This document shows positions 33,396 to 41,025 of a stretch of DNA of 64,000 bases, one piece after another; position 1 is the stretch's first letter; every line of letters starts with the position of its first letter. Made by a program: the position numbers and the translations under genes. Source of the stretch: an uncultured Collinsella sp. (GTDB lineage: Bacteria; Actinomycetota; Coriobacteriia; Coriobacteriales; Coriobacteriaceae); assembly GCA_900542155.1 (NCBI GenBank), contig UQMD01000002.1, positions 155,318-219,317 of the forward strand, read 5' to 3'. Under the pieces are notes generated by a model that was not told the origin of the DNA, did no database searches, and saw only the letters and a program-made list of their open reading frames with translations.

Positions 33396-33462
33396 AAAAA
33401 CCGTCGCAACATTCGATGAAAATCGTGCAAACGCGAAAAATCATTGAATGTTGCGACGGTTT
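33393..33462 (-). terminator. 17-bp inverted repeat with T-run, probable terminator
   Basis: The arms at 33398-33414 and 33446-33462 are perfectly complementary (AAACCGTCGCAACATTC). On the minus strand the stem is followed by TTTTTGG. It lies 37 bases past the pentapeptide-repeat gene stop. The 31-base loop is long for a terminator, so it may be a repeat element reused as one. Confidence 0.6.
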
Positions 33463-33498
33463 GATTTTAGATAGCGGTCGAGCAAAGGACCGGGGCGC

Positions 33499-34110
33499 CT
33501 ATTCGTCGGCGAGCTGGATGCCGAGCAGGCCCGAGAGTGCCAACGCCTGCTCGGCATTAACCGTCAGGCCACGCAGCTCATGGTAGTCGCCCGAGATGAC
33601 AGGGGCCGCGAACGCGCATCGCGATACATCCACGCCGGAAAGCGGCGTCTTGAACACATCGATTCGCGTCAGGTCGCAGCCGTCCAAGCGCAATTGCCCC
33701 AGCTTTGCCCCCTGGAGTGCAGCCTCGGTCAAACGCGTATCGCGCGCCGTCATGGGACCGATGCGTCCCTCCGAAAAGTTCGCATAGCTCAGATCGCACG
33801 ATACAAACGAAACGCTCGACAGACGCGCCTTGAGCAAGTTGAGTCCCGGCGCCGAGCAATCGACATAGTCGCAGCGGTTGAGCCAGCAACCTTCCATATT
33901 GCAGCGGATAAAGCGGCAACCGCGAAACACGACGTCGCGAAACGTCGAACCGCTCCAGTCAACGCCATCGAACACGCAGGACCGGAACACGACGCCGTCA
34001 AAGGTCGCGCCGTTCGCCACGTCATAGGCAAGTTCCAGGTCCTCAAAAGCAGTATTGGAGACGAGCTCATCGCCCTCGGCAAACAGGTCGAGGAGCTCGT
34101 CCATGCCCAT
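33499..34110 (-). CDS. pentapeptide-repeat protein
   Basis: This 203-residue protein is built largely of pentapeptide repeats. The pattern A(D/N)Lxx-like appears as TFDGVVFRSCVFDGVDWSG, TFRDVVFRGCRFIRCNMEG and onward to about residue 165, predicting a right-handed beta-helix. Such proteins act in protein contacts; some protect DNA gyrase from quinolones, but nothing shows that here. I use ATG 34110; ATG 34104 is equally possible. No ribosome site is visible before either, and a palindrome (34143-34179) lies directly upstream, so the start is uncertain. It follows the GDSL gene in the same direction. Confidence 0.75.
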   Translation of the reverse strand: MGMDELLDLFAEGDELVSNTAFEDLELAYDVANGATFDGVVFRSCVFDGVDWSGSTFRDVVFRGCRFIRCNMEGCWLNRCDYVDCSAPGLNLLKARLSSVSFVSCDLSYANFSEGRIGPMTARDTRLTEAALQGAKLGQLRLDGCDLTRIDVFKTPLSGVDVSRCAFAAPVISGDYHELRGLTVNAEQALALSGLLGIQLADE

Positions 34111-34142
34111 ATGACAGCCAAGTCGTTCGTTTACCCGGGCAA

Positions 34143-34179
34143 AACCACCACAAAGGTGCCTGTCCCCTTTGTGGTGGTT
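34143..34179. repeat. palindrome with 14-bp arms, GGGGACAGG core
   Basis: AACCACCACAAAGG (34143-34156) pairs with 34166-34179 around TGCCTGTCC. Read on the minus strand the centre is AAAGGGGACAGG. It sits between the GDSL hydrolase stop and the pentapeptide-repeat start. Confidence 0.85.
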
Positions 34180-34189
34180 AGGAGTCGCG

Positions 34190-34849
34190 CTACTCACCGA
34201 GCATCTCTTGGAGCTTGGCTGCCACGGCATGTCCCAAGCTCTCGTGGCTTTCGGGCATCATATGCAGATAGTCGATATCGCCCGGCTCGGCAAACTCGGC
34301 GGCATTCAAAAAGTCGCAGCCAAACTGCTCGGCCACGTGCGCATAGTACTCGCCAAAATGTTCAGATGCCTCAACGGAATGCTCGTCAAAGTCGGTCATA
34401 TACACATCGGCGATTTGCGGCTTAATCTTGATAGGAGCCATCAGCAGGATGCGCGGGCAAGGCGCAGCGTCGGTCCACGGAAACGCGCGGACGGCGCGAA
34501 TCAGCGCCATGGCGCCACGGGCGATATCGGAAGCTGTCACGTTAAAGACCGTCTTGCAGTCGTTGGTGCCCAGCATGATCACAATGGCGTCCAGCGGCTT
34601 ATGGGCCTCGAGCAGCATCGGAAGCGCGCGAATACCGTTGAGGTTGGTGTCCAGATGGCACATATCGTCGCGCACCGTCGTGCGGCCGTTGAGCCCCTCC
34701 TCAATCACATGCCAGCCCTCGCCCAGATCACGCTGCGCCACGCCACACCAGCGCACATCCCGCGCATAGCGCACCGCGGTGCCGTCGCGCATGCCCGCCG
34801 GATCGTAACCATAGGTGTTGCTGTCACCAAAGCATAGAACGTTTTTCAT
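34190..34849 (-). CDS. SGNH/GDSL-type esterase or hydrolase
   Basis: This 219-residue hydrolase is probably cytoplasmic (no signal peptide). Block I is VLCFGDSNTYGYDP (about 4-17) with the nucleophile serine, block III is MLGTNDCK with the oxyanion asparagine, and the acid and base lie in DYLHMMPESHESLG near the C-terminus. This is the arylesterase/acyl-hydrolase subgroup. The ATG at 34849 has GGGGAG seven bases upstream. The substrate is unknown. Its transcript probably continues into the pentapeptide-repeat gene across the palindrome. Confidence 0.85.
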   Translation of the reverse strand: MKNVLCFGDSNTYGYDPAGMRDGTAVRYARDVRWCGVAQRDLGEGWHVIEEGLNGRTTVRDDMCHLDTNLNGIRALPMLLEAHKPLDAIVIMLGTNDCKTVFNVTASDIARGAMALIRAVRAFPWTDAAPCPRILLMAPIKIKPQIADVYMTDFDEHSVEASEHFGEYYAHVAEQFGCDFLNAAEFAEPGDIDYLHMMPESHESLGHAVAAKLQEMLGE

Positions 34850-34866
34850 CGTAAGCTCCCCACTCA

Positions 34867-34899
34867 ATAAAAAGCCGACGGGAGCAGCCCCCGTCGGCT
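34867..34899 (-). terminator. terminator after the PARG-like gene
   Basis: A perfect 10-bp stem, AGCCGACGGG (34873-34882) with 34890-34899, is followed on the minus strand by TTTTATTG. Confidence 0.93.
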
Positions 34900-34924
34900 C
34901 GGTATATCGCATCACGCGCACCGT

Positions 34925-36058
34925 TTACAGGTACTTGCGCCAGTCGTCGTCATCCTCGTCATCCTCGGCAGCGGCCTGAGCCTGCTCGGCGGCACGGGCG
35001 GCTGCGGTGCGGGCGGCAACCTGAGCATAGGACTCCTCGTTGCGCTCGGGGAAGTTTGCCAATACGTGCTCGAACTTGGCAAAGTCCTCATCCCAGCGCG
35101 TAGAAGGCACGGCAAAGAACACCTGCTTGACCTTAAAGTCGCCCGACGCGAGCTCCTTACGGAAGAGCTCGGCCACGGCCTCGGCATCAAAGCCGTTATT
35201 GTCGCAGCCCCAAGCACCCAGCACGAGCTTCTCGCGACCCAGCTCATCGCAGATGGCAAGGACAAAGCGGATACGGTCGCGCAGGGCATCCAACAGGGCG
35301 TCTTCGCTCACGCGGTACTCCTGACGAGCACGCTTGGCGTTGGGCGCAGCGGCGACGATTACGTCGGCATAGGCGTGCACATGGTTGCGGTCGAAGCGCA
35401 CCGCGGGCACCACCAGCGCACGGTTGCGGTACAGCTCACAGTTGATGTTGCGGCGACGGTTCTCGCCGTACCATTTACGCTGCTTATCGAGGACGTTGTA
35501 CAGATACGAATCAGCGCACAGCGTGGCCTCCTGGCCCAAATAGCCCTGGATGTAGCCACCGCCCGGATTGGTGAACGAGGCAAAGGCGAGCACAGCCATG
35601 TCGCAGAACTGCGCATAGCCGCGGCCGTTGTCCAGAATGGCCTGCGTGGCAGAGGCGTCGAGCACGGTGACCTCGGGCAGGACCGGAGCGGGCTCCTCGG
35701 CGGCAGGCGCGGGCTCGGTCTCCGCAGGCTCCTCGGCGGGCGCAGACTCGGCTTCGGTGGCCTCCTCGACGGGCTCGGGCGCCACCTCGACATCGACAGC
35801 GGCCTCGACGTCCTCGGCAGCTTGCTCCTCAGCAGCCGCTGCCTTCTGGACCTTGGCCTTCATCGCCGCGACAAAGCCAGCAGGCATACCGTCGAATTCG
35901 CGAACGCCGGCAAGCGAGCGCTCGATATCCTTAGCGCAGGCCTCGGACACAGCCGCCACATGGCGTTCGGCGGCCTTGGCACGGGCCTCGCGCTTGGGAC
36001 TGGGCTGTCCCGCGCGGTTGGGCCTGCGGTTACGGTTCCTGTTGTCGACGTCTGCCAT
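34925..36058 (-). CDS. TIGR02452-type protein, poly(ADP-ribose) glycohydrolase-like
   Basis: This 377-residue protein has a C-terminal domain like the microbial PARG/macrodomain group, which removes ADP-ribose. FASFTNPGGGYIQGYLGQEATLC holds the GGG-loop and the QE dipeptide, and GAWGCDNNGFDAEAVAELF matches the end of the domain. The usual second catalytic glutamate after QE is alanine (QEA rather than QEE), so activity is uncertain. The first about 145 residues are a basic stretch (NRNRNRRPNRAG) and then an Ala/Glu/Pro-rich acidic linker, probably disordered; the C-terminus is acidic too. The ATG at 36058 follows AAAGGTGA. Confidence 0.78.
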   Translation of the reverse strand: MADVDNRNRNRRPNRAGQPSPKREARAKAAERHVAAVSEACAKDIERSLAGVREFDGMPAGFVAAMKAKVQKAAAAEEQAAEDVEAAVDVEVAPEPVEEATEAESAPAEEPAETEPAPAAEEPAPVLPEVTVLDASATQAILDNGRGYAQFCDMAVLAFASFTNPGGGYIQGYLGQEATLCADSYLYNVLDKQRKWYGENRRRNINCELYRNRALVVPAVRFDRNHVHAYADVIVAAAPNAKRARQEYRVSEDALLDALRDRIRFVLAICDELGREKLVLGAWGCDNNGFDAEAVAELFRKELASGDFKVKQVFFAVPSTRWDEDFAKFEHVLANFPERNEESYAQVAARTAAARAAEQAQAAAEDDEDDDDWRKYL

Positions 36059-36122
36059 AAGTGGTCACCTTTCCTGTCGCTGCCGCTGTCGGCTTTTCCC
36101 ATCCATGATACCCCGCCGTGCA

Positions 36123-36150
36123 CAAAAAAGACGGCCCTGCAGGACCGCCT
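36123..36150 (-). terminator. terminator after the Bax inhibitor-1 gene
   Basis: On the minus strand a 9-bp stem with two G-U pairs (36142-36150 with 36129-36137) is followed by TTTTTTG. Confidence 0.88.
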
Positions 36151-36198
36151 TTCACATCGTTTTACCGCATCCGACAAGAAACGCCGTAATGCCCCGCG

Positions 36199-36894
36199 CT
36201 AGTCGCGACGACCGAGGATGTTCAGGATGCGCAGGAACACGTTGATAATGTCCACGAACAGGTTGGACGCCATGAGCACCGCATTGGGCAGCGTGGGCGG
36301 CACCGTCGTGGCAACATAGGTGTCGTAACCAATAAAGCCGGCGAACACCACGATCACGATCAGGTCGGTGATGGTCTGCGAGACGCCCATGAACATCAGC
36401 ACGATCTCAACCAGAATAGTGGCGAGCAGAATGCCAAAACCGATGCCATATACGCGCTGGAAAAACTTGGGGAACGTCACGCCCAAGGCGCCAAAGACAA
36501 AGGTGATGGCGGCCGTGGCGATAAAGGCAGTGTTGATGGTGGGCAGGTCGTAGTTGGCAAGGCCAAACGACGCGGTCAGGCCAAAGGTACTCGCAAAGAT
36601 TACGTAGCCCACAAGGGACAGGCCCACGGACTGCTTGCTGGCGGCAGCTGACATCATGACGATGCCGACAATGGTCAGGATAAACGAGCCAAAAACCAGC
36701 GGCAGGGCGGCCCCGCTCATCATCATGCGCGCAAACGACATGGTGCTCGTAAAGTAGGCGCCGGCGCCCATGGCGCAAAAGCCCAAGAAGATCAGGGCAG
36801 ACATGGCGAGATTGTACGCGCGCGGCGACATCTCCTTGGCGCGGCTTGCGCCGGTCTCGACGGGGCCGTTCTGATAGCCCTGGATATCGTTCAT
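36199..36894 (-). CDS. Bax inhibitor-1/YccA family membrane protein
   Basis: This 231-residue protein has about seven hydrophobic helices after a 30-residue polar N-terminus. The second half carries family features: ATAAITFVFGALGVTFPKFF, and the acidic pair region FAGFIGYDTYVA followed by NLFVDIINVFLRIL near the end. Bacterial relatives (YetJ) are pH-sensitive calcium leak channels; YccA interacts with FtsH. The ATG at 36894 follows AAAGGACGAAGCT. It is transcribed with its own terminator. The role here is not known. Confidence 0.9.
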   Translation of the reverse strand: MNDIQGYQNGPVETGASRAKEMSPRAYNLAMSALIFLGFCAMGAGAYFTSTMSFARMMMSGAALPLVFGSFILTIVGIVMMSAAASKQSVGLSLVGYVIFASTFGLTASFGLANYDLPTINTAFIATAAITFVFGALGVTFPKFFQRVYGIGFGILLATILVEIVLMFMGVSQTITDLIVIVVFAGFIGYDTYVATTVPPTLPNAVLMASNLFVDIINVFLRILNILGRRD

Positions 36895-36978
36895 AGCTTC
36901 GTCCTTTCAAAAAACGCCGCGAATGACGGCGCAGCAGATGACAAGATTCCTACCATTGTACCCGAACGCCGTGCGTCC

Positions 36979-37317
36979 CTACCTACGGCGCTCGCCCTCG
37001 AGCGTGCGGTCAAACGCCCAGACCCACCAACGCATCACGTGGGCCTGCGAGCCGTCCGGCCGTTCGCGCGCCTGGTCCTCCAGATACAACTCGGTCGCAT
37101 GCCCGCCAAAACGAACTTTATACGTTGCCGTACGAACACCGTGGACCGTTAAGCCAAAGCCCGTGGACGAGACAATCTCGTCAATCGTAAAGCAGCGACC
37201 GTCGACCCAGCAGACGGTGACCGGCACGACTTGTCCGCCCGCGAGGATGCGGGCCACGACGTCCACATACTGCTTGTGCACGCGCCGAGTTTTGCCATCT
37301 GTCTGTCGATATTCCAT
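36979..37317 (-). CDS. hypothetical protein, 112 residues
   Basis: This is a small soluble protein I do not recognise. It has a beta-rich look, with VVPVTVCWVDGRCFTIDEIVS and ATYKVRFGGHATELYLED, and an aromatic end (RWWVWAFDRTLEGERRR). ATG 37317 is preceded by AGGAG one base away, which is too close, so the true start could lie elsewhere in the frame; the longer upstream frame has no better site. Codon use matches the neighbours, which supports it being real. It is divergent from the Pit transporter. Confidence 0.55.
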   Translation of the reverse strand: MEYRQTDGKTRRVHKQYVDVVARILAGGQVVPVTVCWVDGRCFTIDEIVSSTGFGLTVHGVRTATYKVRFGGHATELYLEDQARERPDGSQAHVMRWWVWAFDRTLEGERRR

Positions 37318-37566
37318 GCTCCTATTATCGAACGCATGTTTGCATATTGTAAAGCGAACAGGCTGTGGTTTTGGCGTGTCGGACCGCATGTGCACTTCCG
37401 CACGACGTGTTAGCAAAAAGAACACCCGCGGTCAACAGGGCTGATATTCAATGTTAGTGCCAAAAAATTCACTTCTCCCATCAGAACTCGGTAAAGAAGC
37501 CCACAGGAGGTGATACGATTTATCATGTTTTTGTAACGTGTCTGCAAACTTCGAGAAAGCCCATAC
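37318..37566. promoter_or_regulatory. Pit upstream region with TGATA-N5-TATCA
   Basis: This 249-bp non-coding stretch precedes the phosphate permease. An inverted repeat TGATA (37511-37515) and TATCA (37521-37525) overlaps a possible TATCAT -10. No clear Pho-box direct repeats were seen. The rest shows nothing definite. Confidence 0.35.
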
Positions 37567-38616
37567 ATGGACGTAACGTTCTCAACCTTCCTCGGCCAAC
37601 TTGTGTCGAACCCAGTCCTTGCCGTCACCGTGATCCTCGCACTCGGCGCCATCTTCGTCAACGGATGGACCGACGCGCCCAACGCCATCGCGACCTGCGT
37701 CACCACGCGTTGTATGCCCGCCCGCGCCGCCATTCTCATGAGCGCCGCATTCAACTTCTTGGGCGTGCTCATCATGACGCACTTTAACGCGAGCGTCGCC
37801 AACACCATCTCACATATCGTCGACTTTGGCGGAAACAGCACCATGGCGCTCGCGTGCCTCTGCGCGGCGCTGTTCTCCATCGTCGTCTACGGCGCCACAG
37901 CATCGCGTTTTGGCATCCCCACCTCGCAAAGCCACAGCCTTATCGCCGGCCTGACCGGTGCCGCTATCGCCCTCGGCGGCGCGAACAGCGTCAACGTCCA
38001 CGAGTGGATGAAGGTCATCTACGGCCTGGCGCTCTCCATCGGTCTGGGCTTTGTCATGGGCTGGGTCCTGTGCAAACTCGTCTCGATTCTGTTTGCCGCC
38101 GCCAATAGGCGACGTGCCAACGTCTTCTTTAAATACGCTCAGATCGCGAGCGCTGCGGCCATGAGCTTTATGCACGGCGCGCAAGATGGACAGAAGTTCA
38201 TCGGCGTGCTCTTTTTAGGCGTCGCCTTCGCCAACGGCCAGACCGGCGTCGGCGACGCCGGCATCCCCATCTGGATCATGCTGCTGTGCTCGGCCACCAT
38301 GGGCATCGGCACCAGCGTGGGCGGCGAGCGCATCATCAAGTCCGTCGGCCAGAGCATGGTAAAGCTCGAGAAATATCAGGGCTTCTCCGCCGACCTCGCA
38401 GGCGCCGCGAATCTGCTGCTTGCCACTCTTACCGGTATCCCTGTGTCCTCCACCCACATCAAGACCTGCGCCATCATGGGCGTCGGCGCCGTCAAGCGTC
38501 TTTCGGCCATCAACTTCGGCGTGGTCAAGGACATGATGTTCACCTGGTTCTTCACCTTCCCCGCCTGCGGATTCATCAGCTTTGTCATGGCCAAGCTGTT
38601 CATGATGTTCATCTAG
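37567..38616 (+). CDS. inorganic phosphate transporter, PiT family
   Basis: This 349-residue permease imports phosphate with a cation, the low-affinity route. The family signatures appear twice, as expected: VNGWTDAPNAIATC near residue 32, GIPTSQSHSLIAGLTGAAIA near 118, and their C-terminal echo GIPVSSTHIKTCAIMGVGA. About ten hydrophobic helices are visible. It is somewhat shorter than E. coli PitA because the central loop is small. The next gene, a DUF47 protein 67 bases on, is the usual partner. No strong ribosome site precedes ATG 37567 (GAGAAAG at 10 bases). Confidence 0.93.
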   Translation: MDVTFSTFLGQLVSNPVLAVTVILALGAIFVNGWTDAPNAIATCVTTRCMPARAAILMSAAFNFLGVLIMTHFNASVANTISHIVDFGGNSTMALACLCAALFSIVVYGATASRFGIPTSQSHSLIAGLTGAAIALGGANSVNVHEWMKVIYGLALSIGLGFVMGWVLCKLVSILFAAANRRRANVFFKYAQIASAAAMSFMHGAQDGQKFIGVLFLGVAFANGQTGVGDAGIPIWIMLLCSATMGIGTSVGGERIIKSVGQSMVKLEKYQGFSADLAGAANLLLATLTGIPVSSTHIKTCAIMGVGAVKRLSAINFGVVKDMMFTWFFTFPACGFISFVMAKLFMMFI

Positions 38617-38683
38617 TCAAACCGAGCGTCCATCCGGACCGTAACACCTCGCCCACCCGTCTTCGCCTCGAAAGGACCCACTC

Positions 38684-39307
38684 ATGGCAAAGAAACCCGA
38701 TTCGTTCTACTTTGACAACTACGTCGACTGCGCCGACCTTGCCGTCCAGGCAGCAGAGCTGCTCACCAAGATTTTCGAGAACTTCGATCCCGCGAAGATT
38801 CACGATATGCTCGACAAGATGCACGCGATCGAGCATGCGGCCGACAAGAAGCACCATGAGCTTGAGGACGCCCTGCTCACGGCCTTTATCACCCCGCTTG
38901 AGCGCGAGGACCTAGACCTGATGAGCTGCTCGCTCGACACCGTGCTCGACCGTATCGAGGGCGTCGTGCAGCGCGTCTACTTCACCAACATCCAGAGCAT
39001 CCATCCCGATGCCATCGTGATCGCCCACAAGGTGACCGACGCCTGCCGCGCCATGAAGGACCTGATGGTCGAGCTGCCCAACTACCGCAAGTCCAAGACC
39101 CTGCGCGAGCTGGTCATTCAGATCAACACCATCGAATCCGAGGCCGACGAGCTCTACATCAACGCCATGCGCAACCTGCATGTCAACGGTAAGGATCCGC
39201 TCGAAGTCATCGCCTGGCGTGACGTCTACGCCTTCCTGGAGTACTGCGCTGACTGCTGTGAGAATGTGGCCGATGTTGTGGATTCGATTGTCATGAAGAA
39301 CAGTTAA
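38684..39307 (+). CDS. DUF47/PhoU-like partner of the Pit transporter
   Basis: This 207-residue all-helical cytoplasmic protein belongs to the DUF47 (TIGR00153) family, which resembles PhoU and almost always sits beside pit genes. Conserved charged segments are IHDMLDKMHAIEHAADKKHHEL, ITPLEREDLDLMSCSLDTVLD and INTIESEADELY. It probably regulates or assembles the transporter. The ATG follows AAAGGACCCACTC. The last about 15 codons shift to T-ending codons, close to the inverted repeat that follows. Confidence 0.92.
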   Translation: MAKKPDSFYFDNYVDCADLAVQAAELLTKIFENFDPAKIHDMLDKMHAIEHAADKKHHELEDALLTAFITPLEREDLDLMSCSLDTVLDRIEGVVQRVYFTNIQSIHPDAIVIAHKVTDACRAMKDLMVELPNYRKSKTLRELVIQINTIESEADELYINAMRNLHVNGKDPLEVIAWRDVYAFLEYCADCCENVADVVDSIVMKNS

Positions 39308-39312
39308 TTGGG

Positions 39313-39420
39313 GGTACGTGTCCCGGCGGCGAAGGGCCGGCCACGGTTTGCTTTCTCACTCCGGCTGCGTAGCAGAGTCGTTCGAAAGTAAACCGTGGCC
39401 GGCCCTTCGCCTTACGTACC
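39313..39420. repeat. nested inverted repeat, 22-bp perfect arms
   Basis: The outer arms GGTACGT (39313-39319) and ACGTACC (39414-39420) enclose perfect 22-bp arms at 39328-39349 and 39390-39411 (GGCGAAGGGCCGG...). An inner pair, CTTTC (39351-39355) with GAAAG (39384-39388), follows. It resembles the element at 24477-24599 in plan and in the GGCCGG content of the arms. It begins six bases after the DUF47 stop. Confidence 0.9.
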
Positions 39421-39589
39421 ACCATTGGAACTTTGGCTGATAGCTTTAGCGCAATGGGGGTTTGGCTGAAGGGACCTTTGATACCCGTTCGGACACTTTG
39501 GCCCTTGATGAACGTTTGGCTGATTGCTGCTTTGGGTACTCTTTGGGTTACTTTGGGTTTGTTTGATTTTTAATTGTTGGAGGGCTTGT
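39421..39589. other. G+T-rich leader with repeated TTTGGCTGA words
   Basis: The plus strand is strikingly rich in T and G and poor in C and A. TTTGGCTGA occurs three times (about 39432, 39471, 39515), and TTTGGGT-type words recur before the nitroreductase. The stretch right of 24600 has the same ACTTTGGCTGA and TTACTTTGGGG words. No gene is visible here. Confidence 0.7.
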
Positions 39590-40120
39590 ATGGCGTATTT
39601 GGATTTGGCTCGGGGTCGGTATTCTTGTCGTTTGTTTGAGGATCGTTCTGTTGAGCAGGCTGTGGTTGATGCTGTTATTGAGGCGGGGCGTATTGCTCCT
39701 TCTGCTTGTAATAATCATCCAACCCGTGTGATGGTGTTGGATACGCCTGAGCTTCTGGAGAAAGCTGCTGCTTGTCAGCCTCGGTTTGCTCGTGATGGGT
39801 CCATCTTTGGGGCTCCGCTTATCTTTCTTATTTGCAGCGTTACCGACGATGCTTGGGTGCGCCCATATGACCAGATGAACTCCAGTGCCATCGACACCTC
39901 GATCGTCTGCGATCAGATGATGATGGAGGCCGAGGAGCAGGGCCTGGGTACGTGCTGGGTGTGCCATTTTAAGCCCGAGGTGGCCTGCGAGCAGTTCAGC
40001 CTGCCCGAAGGCATCTATCCCTATCATATGCTCGTCTGCGGCTATCCTGCCGACCATATCGCCGATCCCAAACACCGCGAGGCCCGCACCATTCCCCTCC
40101 CCGACTTCCTCCTCAAGTAG
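39590..40120 (+). CDS. nitroreductase-family protein
   Basis: This 176-residue FMN-binding oxidoreductase of the nitroreductase fold opens YLDLARGRYSCRLFEDRSVE with the expected flavin-contact arginines. The segment AGRIAPSACNNHPTRVMVL follows. The second half has EAEEQGLGTCWVCHFKPE and HMLVCGYPAD. These enzymes reduce nitro compounds, flavins or quinones with NAD(P)H. ATG 39590 has GGAGG six bases upstream. Codons 2-43 contain no codon ending in C and use TTG for leucine, whereas the second half is rich in C-ending codons; the change occurs around 39840. This looks like local base change rather than a fusion, because the protein matches the family throughout. Confidence 0.85.
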   Translation: MAYLDLARGRYSCRLFEDRSVEQAVVDAVIEAGRIAPSACNNHPTRVMVLDTPELLEKAAACQPRFARDGSIFGAPLIFLICSVTDDAWVRPYDQMNSSAIDTSIVCDQMMMEAEEQGLGTCWVCHFKPEVACEQFSLPEGIYPYHMLVCGYPADHIADPKHREARTIPLPDFLLK

Positions 40121-40166
40121 ATTTTTGGGACATGCCTTAAATCCACCTTTGACCGCTCACCCGTTC

Positions 40167-40211
40167 GCCGAGTTCTGTGCCCCTCAAACGCAGGACTCGG
40201 CGTTTTGTTTT
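40167..40211 (+). terminator. nitroreductase terminator
   Basis: An 11-bp stem with one G-U pair (40167-40177 with 40191-40201) is followed by GTTTTGTTTT. Confidence 0.9.
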
Positions 40212-40230
40212 GCAGACTGCATACAGCCAC

Positions 40231-40257
40231 AAAAAAGGACCCGCAAGCTGCGGGCCC
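40231..40257 (-). terminator. divIVA terminator
   Basis: On the minus strand the GGGCCCGCA stem (40249-40257 with 40237-40245, one G-U pair) has a three-base loop and is followed by TTTTTTG. Confidence 0.9.
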
Positions 40258-40285
40258 TTTCTAGGCGCTAAATGATAGCTGGATG

Positions 40286-40963
40286 TTAGTCCAGGTCGTC
40301 GGCGGCGAAGTTATCGATCGGCGCGAAGGGATCGGCAACGGGGATAACCGGCTCGGCGACGGGCAGCGGCTCGGCAGCAGGAACGGTCACAGCCGGAGAA
40401 GCGGCGGAACCGACCGGCGTGGAAGCCATGAGATCGGCCGGGAAGGAGTTCTGAGCATCGTCCATGAAGTGCTGGATGAGCTTGAGGTACTCGGCCTTGA
40501 ACTCCTCACGGGAAGCCTTAAGACGGTCGATCTCCTCAAGCTCGGCCTGTTTCTCGGTCAGGGCCTGGCGGATGACCTCGCGGGCCTTGGCGTCGGCCTC
40601 GTTGCGGATGCGGTCAGCATTCTCGTTGGCGTCGTTGACGATGCCCTCGGCGGTCTGCTGGGCAGCAATCAGGGCAGCGGAAATCTGACGCTCCTGAGCG
40701 GAGAAATCGGGCGCGGGAGCGGCGACGGGCGCGGCAGGAACGGCCTGCGCGGCAGCATCCTGAGCCTGAACGAGCTGGGCCTGCGTGTCGGCGAGCTGCT
40801 GCTCAGTGGCGGTCAGACGACCCTTAAGATCGACAATCTTGGCGAGCATGGCGTCGACCTCAGAGGACAGGGTCTCCAGGAAGACGTCGACCTCGGCGGG
40901 ATCATAGCCGCGCTTAGCCTCAGAGAAGGTCTGAGCCTGAATGTCAGCAGGGGTAATAGCCAT
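40286..40963 (-). CDS. divIVA: DivIVA-domain cell division/growth protein
   Basis: This 225-residue protein is a membrane-curvature-sensing coiled-coil scaffold for pole growth or septum placement. The N-terminal DivIVA motif is AITPADIQAQTFSEAKRGYDPAEVD (about 2-26), followed by VFLETLSSEVDAM. A coiled coil is interrupted by an Ala/Pro-rich linker (residues 73-88), then a second long helix to about 170 and a proline-rich, acidic tail. The ATG follows AAAGGAGAACTTGTT. It closes the ylm-type cluster yggS-sepF-yggT-divIVA and is probably co-transcribed with it. Confidence 0.92.
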   Translation of the reverse strand: MAITPADIQAQTFSEAKRGYDPAEVDVFLETLSSEVDAMLAKIVDLKGRLTATEQQLADTQAQLVQAQDAAAQAVPAAPVAAPAPDFSAQERQISAALIAAQQTAEGIVNDANENADRIRNEADAKAREVIRQALTEKQAELEEIDRLKASREEFKAEYLKLIQHFMDDAQNSFPADLMASTPVGSAASPAVTVPAAEPLPVAEPVIPVADPFAPIDNFAADDLD

Positions 40964-41025
40964 AACAAGTTCTCCTTTATCTTCGCCTTGGCGCCGTGCG
41001 CCCGACGTGAGTTACTAAGCCAGTT

